Below, piece by piece: positions 57,358-64,000 of a DNA stretch of 64,000 nucleotides. Origin of the DNA: Asticcacaulis sp. AC460 (GTDB lineage Bacteria; Pseudomonadota; Alphaproteobacteria; Caulobacterales; Caulobacteraceae); NCBI RefSeq assembly GCF_000495795.1, contig NZ_AWGD01000008.1, positions 124,001 through 188,000 of the forward strand, written 5' to 3'. How positions within the stretch are numbered: position 1 is the stretch's first letter; every line of letters starts with the position of its first letter. The position numbers were made by a program, and so were the translations under genes. The notes under the pieces are model-generated. The model was not told the DNA's origin and did not search any database. It saw only the letters and a list, made by a program, of their open reading frames with translations.

Positions 57358-58161
57358 ATGGCGAAACACTCCCCGCAACATCTTAAAGCCATGGCCAGCC
57401 GCGGGCCGCGCCCGAAACAGGCGCCGAAGTTCATTCCGGCGTCCAAACTGCCGCGCAACCTGTCGCCGGAGGATATCGCCTGGGTGAAGTCCATGGTGAT
57501 CTATGAAGACGCCGACATCATGGGGTTCAACAAGCCGTCCGGCCTGTCCAGCCAGGGCGGGCGCGGGGACGGGCACAATCTCGATGACATGATGTGGGCC
57601 TTCGCCAGGTCCAATGGCAAGCGTCCCAAGCTGGTGCACCGGCTGGACCGCGACACCTCCGGGATATTGCTGGTCGCCAAGACCCAGCCGGCTGTCTCCT
57701 TCCTGGGCAAGGCCATGATCCGGCGCGCCTTCGACAAGACCTACCTGGCCATCGTGTCCGGCGCGGAACTGCCGGACAGGTTTACGGTCGATGCACCGCT
57801 GCGCCGCGAGGAAGTCGGCCGCGAAGCCTGGTCGCGGGTGTGCGCGTCCGACCACCCCGATGCGCTGACGGCGCAAACGGCCTTCGAAGTGTTGAACCGC
57901 TGCGATGACGCTGCCCTGGTTCGATGCAGCCCCCATACCGGCCGCATGCATCAGATCCGCGTCCACCTGGCCCATCTGGGGGCGCCGATCGCCGGCGACG
58001 TCCGCTACGGCGGCACGCTCAGCCTGGGGGGCGCGGCTGTACCCCGCCTGATGCTGCATGCCCTGAACCTGACCTTTCCCCACCCCGCAGGCGGGAATAA
58101 GGCGCTGTCCGCTCCCGTGCCAGGGGATTTTGAGCAATTGCGTTCGTTAGCCGGTCTTTAA
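57358..58161 (+). CDS. RluA family pseudouridine synthase
   Basis: 267 residues. The catalytic motif HRLDRDTSGILLVAK holds the nucleophilic D97; FDKTYLAIVSG and HPHTGRMHQIRVHLAHLG-type (here SPHTGRMHQIRVHLAHLG) are further family motifs. There is no S4 domain at the N-terminus; instead about 45 basic residues (MAKHSPQHLKAMASRGPRP). It modifies uridine in rRNA or tRNA, but the site cannot be predicted. Transcribed with the DUF805 genes in look. Confidence 0.9.
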   Translation: MAKHSPQHLKAMASRGPRPKQAPKFIPASKLPRNLSPEDIAWVKSMVIYEDADIMGFNKPSGLSSQGGRGDGHNLDDMMWAFARSNGKRPKLVHRLDRDTSGILLVAKTQPAVSFLGKAMIRRAFDKTYLAIVSGAELPDRFTVDAPLRREEVGREAWSRVCASDHPDALTAQTAFEVLNRCDDAALVRCSPHTGRMHQIRVHLAHLGAPIAGDVRYGGTLSLGGAAVPRLMLHALNLTFPHPAGGNKALSAPVPGDFEQLRSLAGL

Positions 58162-58382
58162 CCCTAACGAATTGCGCGAATTCTTTACCATAGAGTTTGT
58201 GGTTTATTTTACGGTAGCAATACTATCTGGTAATGGTAAATCTATATTTATCCTAATATTTGGCTGAAATTTTTTAACCTCGTATTTTTCTATTTTCTTA
58301 AAGGTCGGATGATACCTTTTTATTCATTGCCGGACCAATTTCTCGGAGAAGGCCTGTCTTTCTAGCCCCAAGGCGCACGTCC
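58162..58382. other. A+T-rich spacer before the TadG-like gene
   Basis: 221 bp of strikingly A+T-rich sequence (especially 58180-58330, with many runs of T and TATTT words) within a G+C-rich chromosome. No open frame or repeat copy of the families listed here is seen. It probably holds the promoter of the TadG-like gene, and its composition suggests a curved or protein-bound region or recent origin. Confidence 0.6.
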
Positions 58383-60110
58383 ATGACGAACCTCAGTCGT
58401 TATTTTCGTAAGTTTACCGCGGACATCCGCGGCAATGTAACCATGGTCGTCGCGTTTTCCGTCATCCCGATCGTCGCGGCGGTCGGGGGCGGGCTGGATT
58501 TCGCCAATATCCAGGCGGCGCGGGCCAAGCTTCAGGACGCGGTCGATGCCGGCGCCATATCGGCGACGATCGACCCGACGGCGACTCCGACCCAGGCCAC
58601 GCGTGAAGCGGCGGCCAAGAAGGCGTTCTGCGGTAACATCAAGGAAAGTACGGGCCTGCAGAACAGTTTCTGCAACGCCAAGGTCATTCCCACCCTGGGG
58701 ACGGCGACGGCGACCCTTAGTACGGCGACCAGCAATAATGTCATGACCGTGAGTTATTCGGCCACCGCCCATGTGCCGACCTACCTGCTGGGCCTGGTCG
58801 GGATCGACACGGTCGATATCGACGCCGTTGCCAAGTCGGGTGTCAGCACCAGTACGGCCGAGGTCGCTTTCGTCCTGGACAATACCGGCTCGATGTCGTC
58901 GAACAACAAGATGACCTACCTGAAGTCCAGCCTGGATGCCGTGCTGGCTTCGATGCTCGATTCGACAGGCAAGAACTACGCCAAGACCAAGGTCGCCCTG
59001 GTGCCGTTCGACACCCAGGTGTCGCTGAGCAATGTCGCGGGCATGACCAACTATACCGGCAGCTTCCAGACGGTGAACCCGACCTACAGCTGTTCGAACT
59101 ATACCGCGGGGCAGTGCCAGGTCATCTATGAAAACGTGTCGTCGATGTGCGGAAGCAATGCGACCTGCCAGTCGAACAACCGCAACTACACCCGCAGCTG
59201 GACGTCGAACGGCAGCACCTATTTCGGCGTGTTCTCGACGTCCTACTACACGTCGAGCCACACCTACCGGTACTACAACAACACCTACTACTACACCTAT
59301 ATCGCCTGGCGTCAGGTCGTCTACAAGGTCAGTGGCTCGACCCTGACGCTGAACAGCACGAACAGCGGTGGCGACGACTACACCTATAACGGCTATTACA
59401 ACGAACCCAACAACTACACCCGCTACTATGGTGCGGTGACCTACAGCACGCCTTCGGCCGGCGGCTACAGCTCGGGCTCGACCACGGTCATCAAGGACAA
59501 CACCACCATCACCAGCAATGACGACCTGCTGGGGGTGAGCACCACGACCTGGACCGGCTGCGTCATCGACCGTACCCAGTCCTATGACGTCACCGCCGAC
59601 GCACCGGTGTCCAGCAATGCCAGCACGCTGTATCCAGCCGCCAAGTGCGCCACCAACTCGCTGCTGCCCATCATGCCCCTGACCCTGGACATCGCCGCGG
59701 CCCGGATCTACGCCGCCAAGATGACCCCCGCCGGCAATACCAATGTCACCATCGGCGTGCAGTGGGGCATGGAGGTCCTGTCGCCGACCGCGCCCTTTAC
59801 CGAAGGCGGCAGCTTCACCGACGGGTCCGCCCAGAAGTACATGATCGTCCTGACCGACGGGATCAACACCCAGAACCGGTGGACCACCAACAACGCCCAG
59901 ATCAACGCCCGCCTGGCCCTGGCCTGCACCAATGCCAAGAACCTGAAGATCACCGTCTTCACGGTCCGGCTGGAGCAGGGCGACTCGAGCACGCTGCAGG
60001 CCTGCGCCTCGCAACCGGCCTACTACTACAACCTGAGCACGGCTGATCAGCTTCCGGCCACCATGGCCAAGATCATGAAGTCGATCCGCAAGGTCCGCCT
60101 GACTCAGTAG
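58383..60110 (+). CDS. TadG-like von Willebrand protein 1, with Tyr/Asn/Ser/Thr-rich insert
   Basis: 575 residues. N-terminal TadE/TadG-like segment: a membrane helix (NVTMVVAFSVIPIVAAVGG, residues 18-36) then [22 protein letters not shown] vWA domain starts near residue 158 with the MIDAS-type DNTGSMS (166-172). Between about residues 222 and 390 there is a low-complexity stretch rich in Tyr, Asn, Ser, Thr and Gly; the paralogue at 60393 lacks it. After that the vWA fold resumes (TGCVIDRTQ, MIVLTDGINTQ). It probably lies in the envelope, facing outwards. No tad pilus genes are nearby. Confidence 0.85.
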   Translation: MTNLSRYFRKFTADIRGNVTMVVAFSVIPIVAAVGGGLDFANIQAARAKLQDAVDAGAISATIDPTATPTQATREAAAKKAFCGNIKESTGLQNSFCNAKVIPTLGTATATLSTATSNNVMTVSYSATAHVPTYLLGLVGIDTVDIDAVAKSGVSTSTAEVAFVLDNTGSMSSNNKMTYLKSSLDAVLASMLDSTGKNYAKTKVALVPFDTQVSLSNVAGMTNYTGSFQTVNPTYSCSNYTAGQCQVIYENVSSMCGSNATCQSNNRNYTRSWTSNGSTYFGVFSTSYYTSSHTYRYYNNTYYYTYIAWRQVVYKVSGSTLTLNSTNSGGDDYTYNGYYNEPNNYTRYYGAVTYSTPSAGGYSSGSTTVIKDNTTITSNDDLLGVSTTTWTGCVIDRTQSYDVTADAPVSSNASTLYPAAKCATNSLLPIMPLTLDIAAARIYAAKMTPAGNTNVTIGVQWGMEVLSPTAPFTEGGSFTDGSAQKYMIVLTDGINTQNRWTTNNAQINARLALACTNAKNLKITVFTVRLEQGDSSTLQACASQPAYYYNLSTADQLPATMAKIMKSIRKVRLTQ

Positions 60111-60124
60111 TCGCTCAGACGCCG

Positions 60125-60215
60125 CGAGGCTCGCCGCATCAGCGGCGGCGGGCCCCAGAGCGGTTATCGGGCCCTTGCCAGGCTGCGATATTGCAGCCTG
60201 GAGTAATTTCAAAGT
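60125..60215. repeat. Structured element E, copy 1 (candidate small RNA)
   Basis: This element starts 15 bp after the TadG-like stop with GCGAGGCTCGCCGCAT, then AGCGGCGGCGG and the hairpin CCAGGCTGC-GATATT-GCAGCCTGG, then AGTAATTT. A related element with the same order of blocks is at 63412-63497. Confidence 0.6.
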
Positions 60216-60251
60216 TCCTCCGGCGAAGACTCACCGAAACTGCCGACCTGA

Positions 60252-60276
60252 CGCCCCCGCAAGGGGGCGTTTTTTT
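60252..60276 (+). terminator. Terminator after TadG-like gene 1
   Basis: CGCCCCC-GCAA-GGGGGCG, a 7-bp stem with a GNRA loop, followed by seven T. It would end the TadG-like transcript and any RNA from element E. Confidence 0.9.
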
Positions 60277-60392
60277 GCGCCTTTGAAGCGTGTGGTTAAC
60301 AAGTTCCTAATTTTCGGTACGCGGCTTGCAACCCCAGGATGGAGTGTCCCGCTTTCGGACACAGGCCCCTTTTGCATCCGAGGTTCATCACC

Positions 60393-61625
60393 GTGACGAT
60401 CCTGGCACGCCCTACACATGTTTTCGCAGGCTTCCTTCGCCGCCTGGGCGAGGGCTGTCGTGACCAAGGCGGAAACGTCATCATGATTTTCGCCCTCAGC
60501 GTCTTTGTCATTTTCGGCTTCGTCGGGGCCGCGATCGACTTTTCCCGGGTCGATTCCGCCCGCCGCAAGCTTCAGGACGCCGCCGATTCCGCGGTGCTGC
60601 GCGCCATGGCGCTGAAGTCGGCCTCGGACGAGTCCCGTGGCGCCGCCGCCGACAAGGCCTTTGCCGATAACTTCGCCCGCGCCGGCGTTTATGACATCAA
60701 CGGCGACCTTAAGCGTGAGGTCAGCGACAACGTCATCAGCCAGACCTATACGGTTCACGCCACGGTCACCTCCTACTTCGGCGCCTTCTTCGGCAAGGAC
60801 AGCTACCCGGTCACCGTCGTGTCCCAGGCCAAGACCTCGCTGGATGTGTTCGAAATTGCCTTCGTGCTGGATACCACCGGCTCCATGGCCGAGGCCAGCA
60901 AGATGCCGAACCTGAAGTCGTCCGTCGACAGCGCCATGGCCGGCCTGCTGGAGAATGGCAAGAACGTATCGGGCAGCAAGATCGCCGTCGTGCCGTTCAA
61001 CACCCAGGTCCGGCTCAGCAATGCCACCGTGACCACCATGGCGAGCCAGGGCTTGTCGACGGGCTTCGGTAGTTGCGCTGTTGACCGCGCCCAGCCCTCG
61101 GACGTTTCGGCCGTTGCGGCTCAGAAAGGCAAGGCCGTGACCCTTTATCCGCTCGGCAATTGCGATGAAAGCAGCCTGCGTCCCGTCCAGGGACTGAGCG
61201 ACAATATCGCTGCGTCGCGCAGCTTCATCCAGACCCTGCAGCCCGGCGGCTACACCAACATCACCATGGGTGTGCAGTGGGGCATGGAAGTCCTGTCGCC
61301 GAACCAACCGTTTACCGGCGCCACCGAGTTTGGCAGCGGCAAGGCGCGCAAGTTCATGATCGTGGTCACGGACGGCGACAACACCAAGAACTTCTGGAGC
61401 TGGAGCGCCAGCGAGATCGACAAGCGCACGGCCCTGGCCTGCGCTGACGCCAAGGCGCGCGGCATCACCGTCTATACGGTCAAGATCATCGAGGGCAATT
61501 CCAACATGCTGCGCAAGTGCGCCAGCGCGCCGGAATACTTCTATGACCTGACCAACGCCAATCAGCTGAACGCCACCATGGCAGGCATCTTCAAGTCCAT
61601 TAATAAGACTCGCCTTTCGATGTAG
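60393..61625 (+). CDS. TadG-like von Willebrand protein 2
   Basis: 410 residues from GTG 60393; a longer frame upstream is in non-coding DNA. Residues 27-50 are the TadE/TadG helix (GGNVIMIFALSVFVIFGFVG), then DFSRVDSARRKLQDAADSAV. The vWA domain begins with DTTGSMA at 160-166. It is aligned throughout with the paralogue upstream except for the missing insert. It is probably an envelope adhesin or assembly factor. Two such genes in tandem, with no tad cluster, suggest a separate role. Confidence 0.87.
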   Translation: MTILARPTHVFAGFLRRLGEGCRDQGGNVIMIFALSVFVIFGFVGAAIDFSRVDSARRKLQDAADSAVLRAMALKSASDESRGAAADKAFADNFARAGVYDINGDLKREVSDNVISQTYTVHATVTSYFGAFFGKDSYPVTVVSQAKTSLDVFEIAFVLDTTGSMAEASKMPNLKSSVDSAMAGLLENGKNVSGSKIAVVPFNTQVRLSNATVTTMASQGLSTGFGSCAVDRAQPSDVSAVAAQKGKAVTLYPLGNCDESSLRPVQGLSDNIAASRSFIQTLQPGGYTNITMGVQWGMEVLSPNQPFTGATEFGSGKARKFMIVVTDGDNTKNFWSWSASEIDKRTALACADAKARGITVYTVKIIEGNSNMLRKCASAPEYFYDLTNANQLNATMAGIFKSINKTRLSM

Positions 61626-61684
61626 TATTCTGGTGGTCGTCCCCTCCTGTTTGTTATAAGAAGCGGCGACCAACGGAGTCTCTC

Positions 61685-62092
61685 ATGAACCCCAAGACCG
61701 ACTGGGCCGAACTGTTCTTCTCCGCCACCGGGCGTATCGGGCAGGTGCCGTTCACCGTCGCCGCGGCCCTGCTGCTGGTCGGCGTTGCGGTCTATCAGTC
61801 CGCCTTTCATGGCCCGATCGAGTTCGTCGCCGGGATCGTCGTCTATTCCGCCGTGGTCTTCATGGGGACCTGCGTGCTGGCCAAGCGGTTGCATGACCGC
61901 GGCCGCTCCGGCTGGTGGGCGGCGGTGATTCTGCTGGCGGTGGTCATGGTCTGGCCGGCGCCCTACGGTTTTTTCGATTTCCTGGCCGGACTGGTGGTGC
62001 TGTGGGCAGCCGTCGACCTGTGCATCATGCCGGGGGAACGCGGTGACAACCGCTACGGCAAGACCCTGTTCCGGACAAAAGCCGCGATTTAG
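61685..62092 (+). CDS. DUF805 membrane protein 3
   Basis: 135 residues, a more compact member than the two at 56.3-57.3 kb. FSATGRIGQVPF at the start, CVLAKRLHDRGRSGWWAAV in the middle and GDNRYGKT at the end are the classic DUF805 blocks. Four membrane segments. It follows the second TadG-like gene by 59 bp. The role is unknown. Confidence 0.87.
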   Translation: MNPKTDWAELFFSATGRIGQVPFTVAAALLLVGVAVYQSAFHGPIEFVAGIVVYSAVVFMGTCVLAKRLHDRGRSGWWAAVILLAVVMVWPAPYGFFDFLAGLVVLWAAVDLCIMPGERGDNRYGKTLFRTKAAI

Positions 62093-62093
62093 A

Positions 62094-62194
62094 GCGCATC
62101 CCGAAAAGTGTGACGCACTTTTCGGATTAAGATGCGCGTTAAAACAGAAACTTAGAGCGCCGATTCGATTCTTCCGGATCGAAACGCGGTCTAA
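62094..62194. repeat. Bipartite extragenic palindrome (family F)
   Basis: First unit: GCGCATC, CCGAAAAGTG, TGACG loop, CACTTTTCGG, ATTAA, GATGCGC. Second unit: TTAGAGCGCCGATTCGAT with ATCGAAACGCGGTCTAA. This combination resembles the short palindromes widely scattered in alphaproteobacterial chromosomes. The second unit overlaps the lipB stop codon. Confidence 0.75.
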
Positions 62195-62895
62195 GCGGCG
62201 TCAACGGGGCCGAACAGCTTTTCGAAGCTGGTTTTCAGGGCGTAGTCGACCTCGTCCATCGTCACCGGAAGGCCCAGGTCCAGCAGGCTGGTGACGCCGT
62301 GCTCGCGGATGCCGCACGGCACGATGCCGCCGAAATGCGACAGGTCGGGTTCGACGTTCAGGCTGATGCCGTGGAAGCTGACCCAGCGTCTCAGTTTGAT
62401 ACCCAGCGCCGCGATCTTATCCTCGGTCAGGGGATAACCCTTATCCTTGCGCTCCACCCAGACACCAACCCGGCCGTCGCGGATATGGCCTTCGACATTG
62501 AACTGCCACAGGGTGTCGATGATCCATTGCTCCAGGGCTTGGACGAAGCGGCGGACATCTTTCTGCCGGCGGTTCAGGTCCAGCATGACATAGGCCACGC
62601 GCTGGCCCGGGCCGTGATAGGTATATTGGCCGCCACGACCGGTCGGATAGACCGGAAAGGCACCGGGCGCGATCAGGTCGTCGGGTTTGGCCGATACGCC
62701 GGCGGTGTAGAGCGGCGGATGTTCGACCAGCCACACCATCTCGGGCGCTTCCCCGGCCTGGATGGCGGCGACACGGGCTTCCATGAAGGCGACGGCGTCC
62801 GGATAGTCGACAGGCGAGGGGGCAACCACCCACTGTGGGGCTGGCCCGTCGATTTGGCTGTGGAAACCGTGTTTCATTAACCTGTCATCAAGCAT
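62191..62895 (-). CDS. lipB: Octanoyltransferase LipB
   Basis: 234 residues. LipB moves octanoyl from acyl carrier protein to lipoyl domains; LipA then inserts sulfur. The [21 protein letters not shown] motif and the catalytic cysteine in [13 protein letters not shown] are intact, and the lysine region [15 protein letters not shown] is present. Start ATG 62895 (with TGAGG before it) or ATG 62877. Convergent with the DUF805 gene; a palindrome covers its stop. Confidence 0.95.
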   Translation of the reverse strand: MLDDRLMKHGFHSQIDGPAPQWVVAPSPVDYPDAVAFMEARVAAIQAGEAPEMVWLVEHPPLYTAGVSAKPDDLIAPGAFPVYPTGRGGQYTYHGPGQRVAYVMLDLNRRQKDVRRFVQALEQWIIDTLWQFNVEGHIRDGRVGVWVERKDKGYPLTEDKIAALGIKLRRWVSFHGISLNVEPDLSHFGGIVPCGIREHGVTSLLDLGLPVTMDEVDYALKTSFEKLFGPVDAA

Positions 62896-62906
62896 GAAAC
62901 CTCATT

Positions 62907-63052
62907 GAGAGACTGTTTGCAAATGTGTCCAGCTGGCCTGCAAAGGTCCGTTTTCTGCGCTTCCGGTGCTCACGTACTTGAGTACGCTCCGCTCCGGTTC
63001 TCGAAACCAGCCCTTTTCGGCTCAGCCGTACAAATTTTCAAAACAGTCTCTG
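62907..63052. repeat. Inverted-repeat-flanked element (family G)
   Basis: AGAGACTGTTT (62908-62918) and AAACAGTCTCT (63041-63051) bound about 146 bp. Inside there is CGTACTTGAGTACG-like symmetry around 62975 and a GCTCCGCTCCGG segment. There is no open frame. The layout fits a miniature mobile or hairpin element between lipB and the FliN gene. Confidence 0.6.
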
Positions 63053-63123
63053 AGTTATAAAGTTTTAAGAGGCAAGGCCCTAATGTAGGTCCTCAGCCGG
63101 TTTAAGGTAAGGGTAGGGGTCGC

Positions 63124-63381
63124 GTGACGACATCTCAGGTGGGATCGGTTCCCGTCGAAATCTCGGTGCTTCTGGGCCGTTCGGTCCTGCCGATGCAGCA
63201 GTTGCTGCGCATGGGCCGCGGCGCCGTGATTCCGCTGGACGCGCGCGAGCACGACGAGGTGTGGATCCTGGCCAACAATCACCCGGTGGCGCGCGGCGAA
63301 ATCCAGATTTTCGAAGAAAAAATCTCGATCGTCGTCACCAAGGCCGCGAACGTCTACGACTTCATGGCGATTGGGTCTTAA
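63124..63381 (+). CDS. fliN: FliN-type flagellar motor switch protein
   Basis: 85 residues from GTG 63124, almost entirely the FliN/SpoA domain: VPVEISVLLGRSVLPMQQLLRMGRG, then EVWILANNHPVARGEI and the end YDFMAIG. FliN forms the C-ring base and switches rotor direction. It is shorter than typical FliN (about 110-135), having almost no N-terminal extension. No other flagellar gene adjoins it. It might be a paralogue that serves another complex; the context does not decide. Confidence 0.85.
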   Translation: MTTSQVGSVPVEISVLLGRSVLPMQQLLRMGRGAVIPLDAREHDEVWILANNHPVARGEIQIFEEKISIVVTKAANVYDFMAIGS

Positions 63382-63411
63382 TAGAGCTCAAACGCCGGAC
63401 TAGGCGCCCCC

Positions 63412-63497
63412 CATGGCTCCTCGCATAAGCGGCGGCGGCCAAAGAACTTTTTCGGTGCCCTCGCCAAGCTGCATGCAGCTTGGAGGAAATTCCGCAA
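63412..63497. repeat. Structured element E, copy 2 (candidate small RNA)
   Basis: GGCTCCTCGCATAAGCGGCGGCGG, GCCCTCGCC and the hairpin CCAAGCTGC-AT-GCAGCTTGG, then AGGAAATTCC, in the same order as the element at 60125-60215. The hairpin stems differ by paired changes (GGCTGC with GCAGCC against AGCTGC with GCAGCT). Confidence 0.6.
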
Positions 63498-63563
63498 CGG
63501 GTTCAATTAAAGACTTCACAAAGCCGCAAACTGTTGCTATCTGCCCGCCTCTCCGGATGGTGT

Positions 63564-63648
63564 GCGGTCGTGGCGGAATTGGTAGACGCGCAGCGTTGAG
63601 GTCGCTGTATCGCAAGATGTGGAAGTTCGAGTCTTCTCGACCGCACCA
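63564..63648 (+). tRNA. tRNA-Leu (anticodon GAG)
   Basis: 85 nt with encoded CCA. Acceptor arms GCGGTCG and CGACCGC pair fully. D arm GGCGGAATTGGTAGACGC, anticodon stem CAGCG/CGCTG around TTGAGGT (anticodon GAG), long class II variable arm near TATCGCAAGATGT, and GTTCGAGTC in the T arm. It decodes CUC/CUU. Confidence 0.97.
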
Positions 63649-63709
63649 ATCCGGAAAATCTTCATTATAACGGGATACGCTATCGCGCACTGAAAAGGGG
63701 GACTGGGCC

Positions 63710-64000
63710 ATGAGCCAGACATCGGATACCCCGCAGAAGCCCGAAGCCCCAAAGCTTTCCCCCGATGACGTCATGACGGCGCCCGACGCCATCCTGACCA
63801 CCCCCGAAGACATCGAAGACTTCGCGCTCAAGGACGACTACGCCCTTAATCCGCAATATATCAGCCTGGTTATCGACGCCGCCGACCGCGGCGACGGCAT
63901 GCGCCTGCGCGAACTGCTGGATGCCCTTCACCCGGCCGACATCGCCGACCTGCTGGGGTTCCTGTCGGAAGACTACCGCGAGGAGGTCATCCCGTGGATC
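63710..64000 (+). CDS. mgtE: Magnesium transporter MgtE (3' partial)
   Basis: The frame starts at ATG 63710 after GGGGGA and stays open to the window end (97 codons). After about 45 residues that are acidic and proline-rich, the MgtE N-domain begins: LRELLDALHPADIADLLGFL, SEDYREEVIPWI. MgtE proteins are magnesium channels gated by this cytosolic domain together with CBS domains, which lie beyond the window. It is 61 bp after tRNA-Leu. Confidence 0.88.
   Translation, partial: MSQTSDTPQKPEAPKLSPDDVMTAPDAILTTPEDIEDFALKDDYALNPQYISLVIDAADRGDGMRLRELLDALHPADIADLLGFLSEDYREEVIPWI

Noticed and set aside
60296-60310. CtrA-like TTAA-N7-CTAA before TadG-like gene 2
   Set aside because: One half-site deviates from TTAA and no second signal supports it; too weak to list.
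63413-63670. 85-codon frame across element E copy 2 and tRNA-Leu
   Set aside because: It passes through the tRNA gene and a structured element; coding is not credible.

Overview
The window reads as chromosomal DNA of a Caulobacteraceae-type alphaproteobacterium. An Asticcacaulis-like genus is my best guess, but that is inference. The evidence is the high-GC codon use, the alphaproteobacterial forms of the ribosomal proteins, a large TonB-dependent receptor with a carbohydrate-type plug, periplasmic plant-polysaccharide hydrolases, a FliN-type flagellar protein, TadG-like von Willebrand proteins and several families of short extragenic palindromes.

Layout. Positions 1-4 kb: end of a GH35-type glycosidase and a complete GH115 alpha-glucuronidase, the tail of a glycan-degradation locus. 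Positions 4-21 kb: accessory and metabolic genes, namely a phasin-like protein, DUF3422, a GFA-fold protein overlapping an astacin metalloprotease, a peptidoglycan-binding amidase-like protein, a lactonase-like MBL hydrolase, a frame-disrupted Hcp-like gene, katE, thiC with its TPP riboswitch, an AIM24-like protein, an NCS1 (CytX-like) permease, a VOC protein, a hemerythrin and a GH13 enzyme. Positions 21.5-44.2 kb: the translation cluster, with str (rpsL-rpsG-fusA-tuf), then a 3.7 kb interruption (MarR, GST, GNAT/FemAB-like, META lipoprotein), then S10-spc-alpha (rpsJ to rplQ, including secY and adk). Positions 44.4-64 kb: a 51-codon orphan gene, an NPP-type phosphodiesterase, a TetA-like transporter, an HtrA-type lipoprotein protease, an M61 peptidase, a TonB receptor, rarA, three DUF805 proteins around two TadG-like vWA proteins, an RluA-type pseudouridine synthase, lipB, fliN, tRNA-Leu(GAG) and the start of mgtE.

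How the genes work together. The translation cluster is the only long, tightly coupled operon array; its members are mostly 0-20 nt apart, with sigma70-like promoters before rpsL and rpsM and terminators at its ends. thiC and the CytX-like permease could cooperate in thiamine supply. GH35, GH115, GH13 and the TonB receptor fit life on plant or algal glycans. The two TadG-like and three DUF805 proteins form an envelope gene group of unknown task.

The most unusual signal is in the intergenic spaces. At least four families of short structured repeats recur there, and in one family a hairpin is kept by a compensatory base-pair change between its two copies. Other points worth a second look are a pair of related 85-90 nt elements near the TadG genes and before tRNA-Leu, a Tyr/Asn/Ser/Thr-rich insert of about 165 residues in one TadG-like protein, a perfect 12-bp hairpin that buries the ribosome binding site of the permease gene, and the free-standing 51-codon gene. 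I found no CRISPR array, no complete insertion sequence and no clear prophage.
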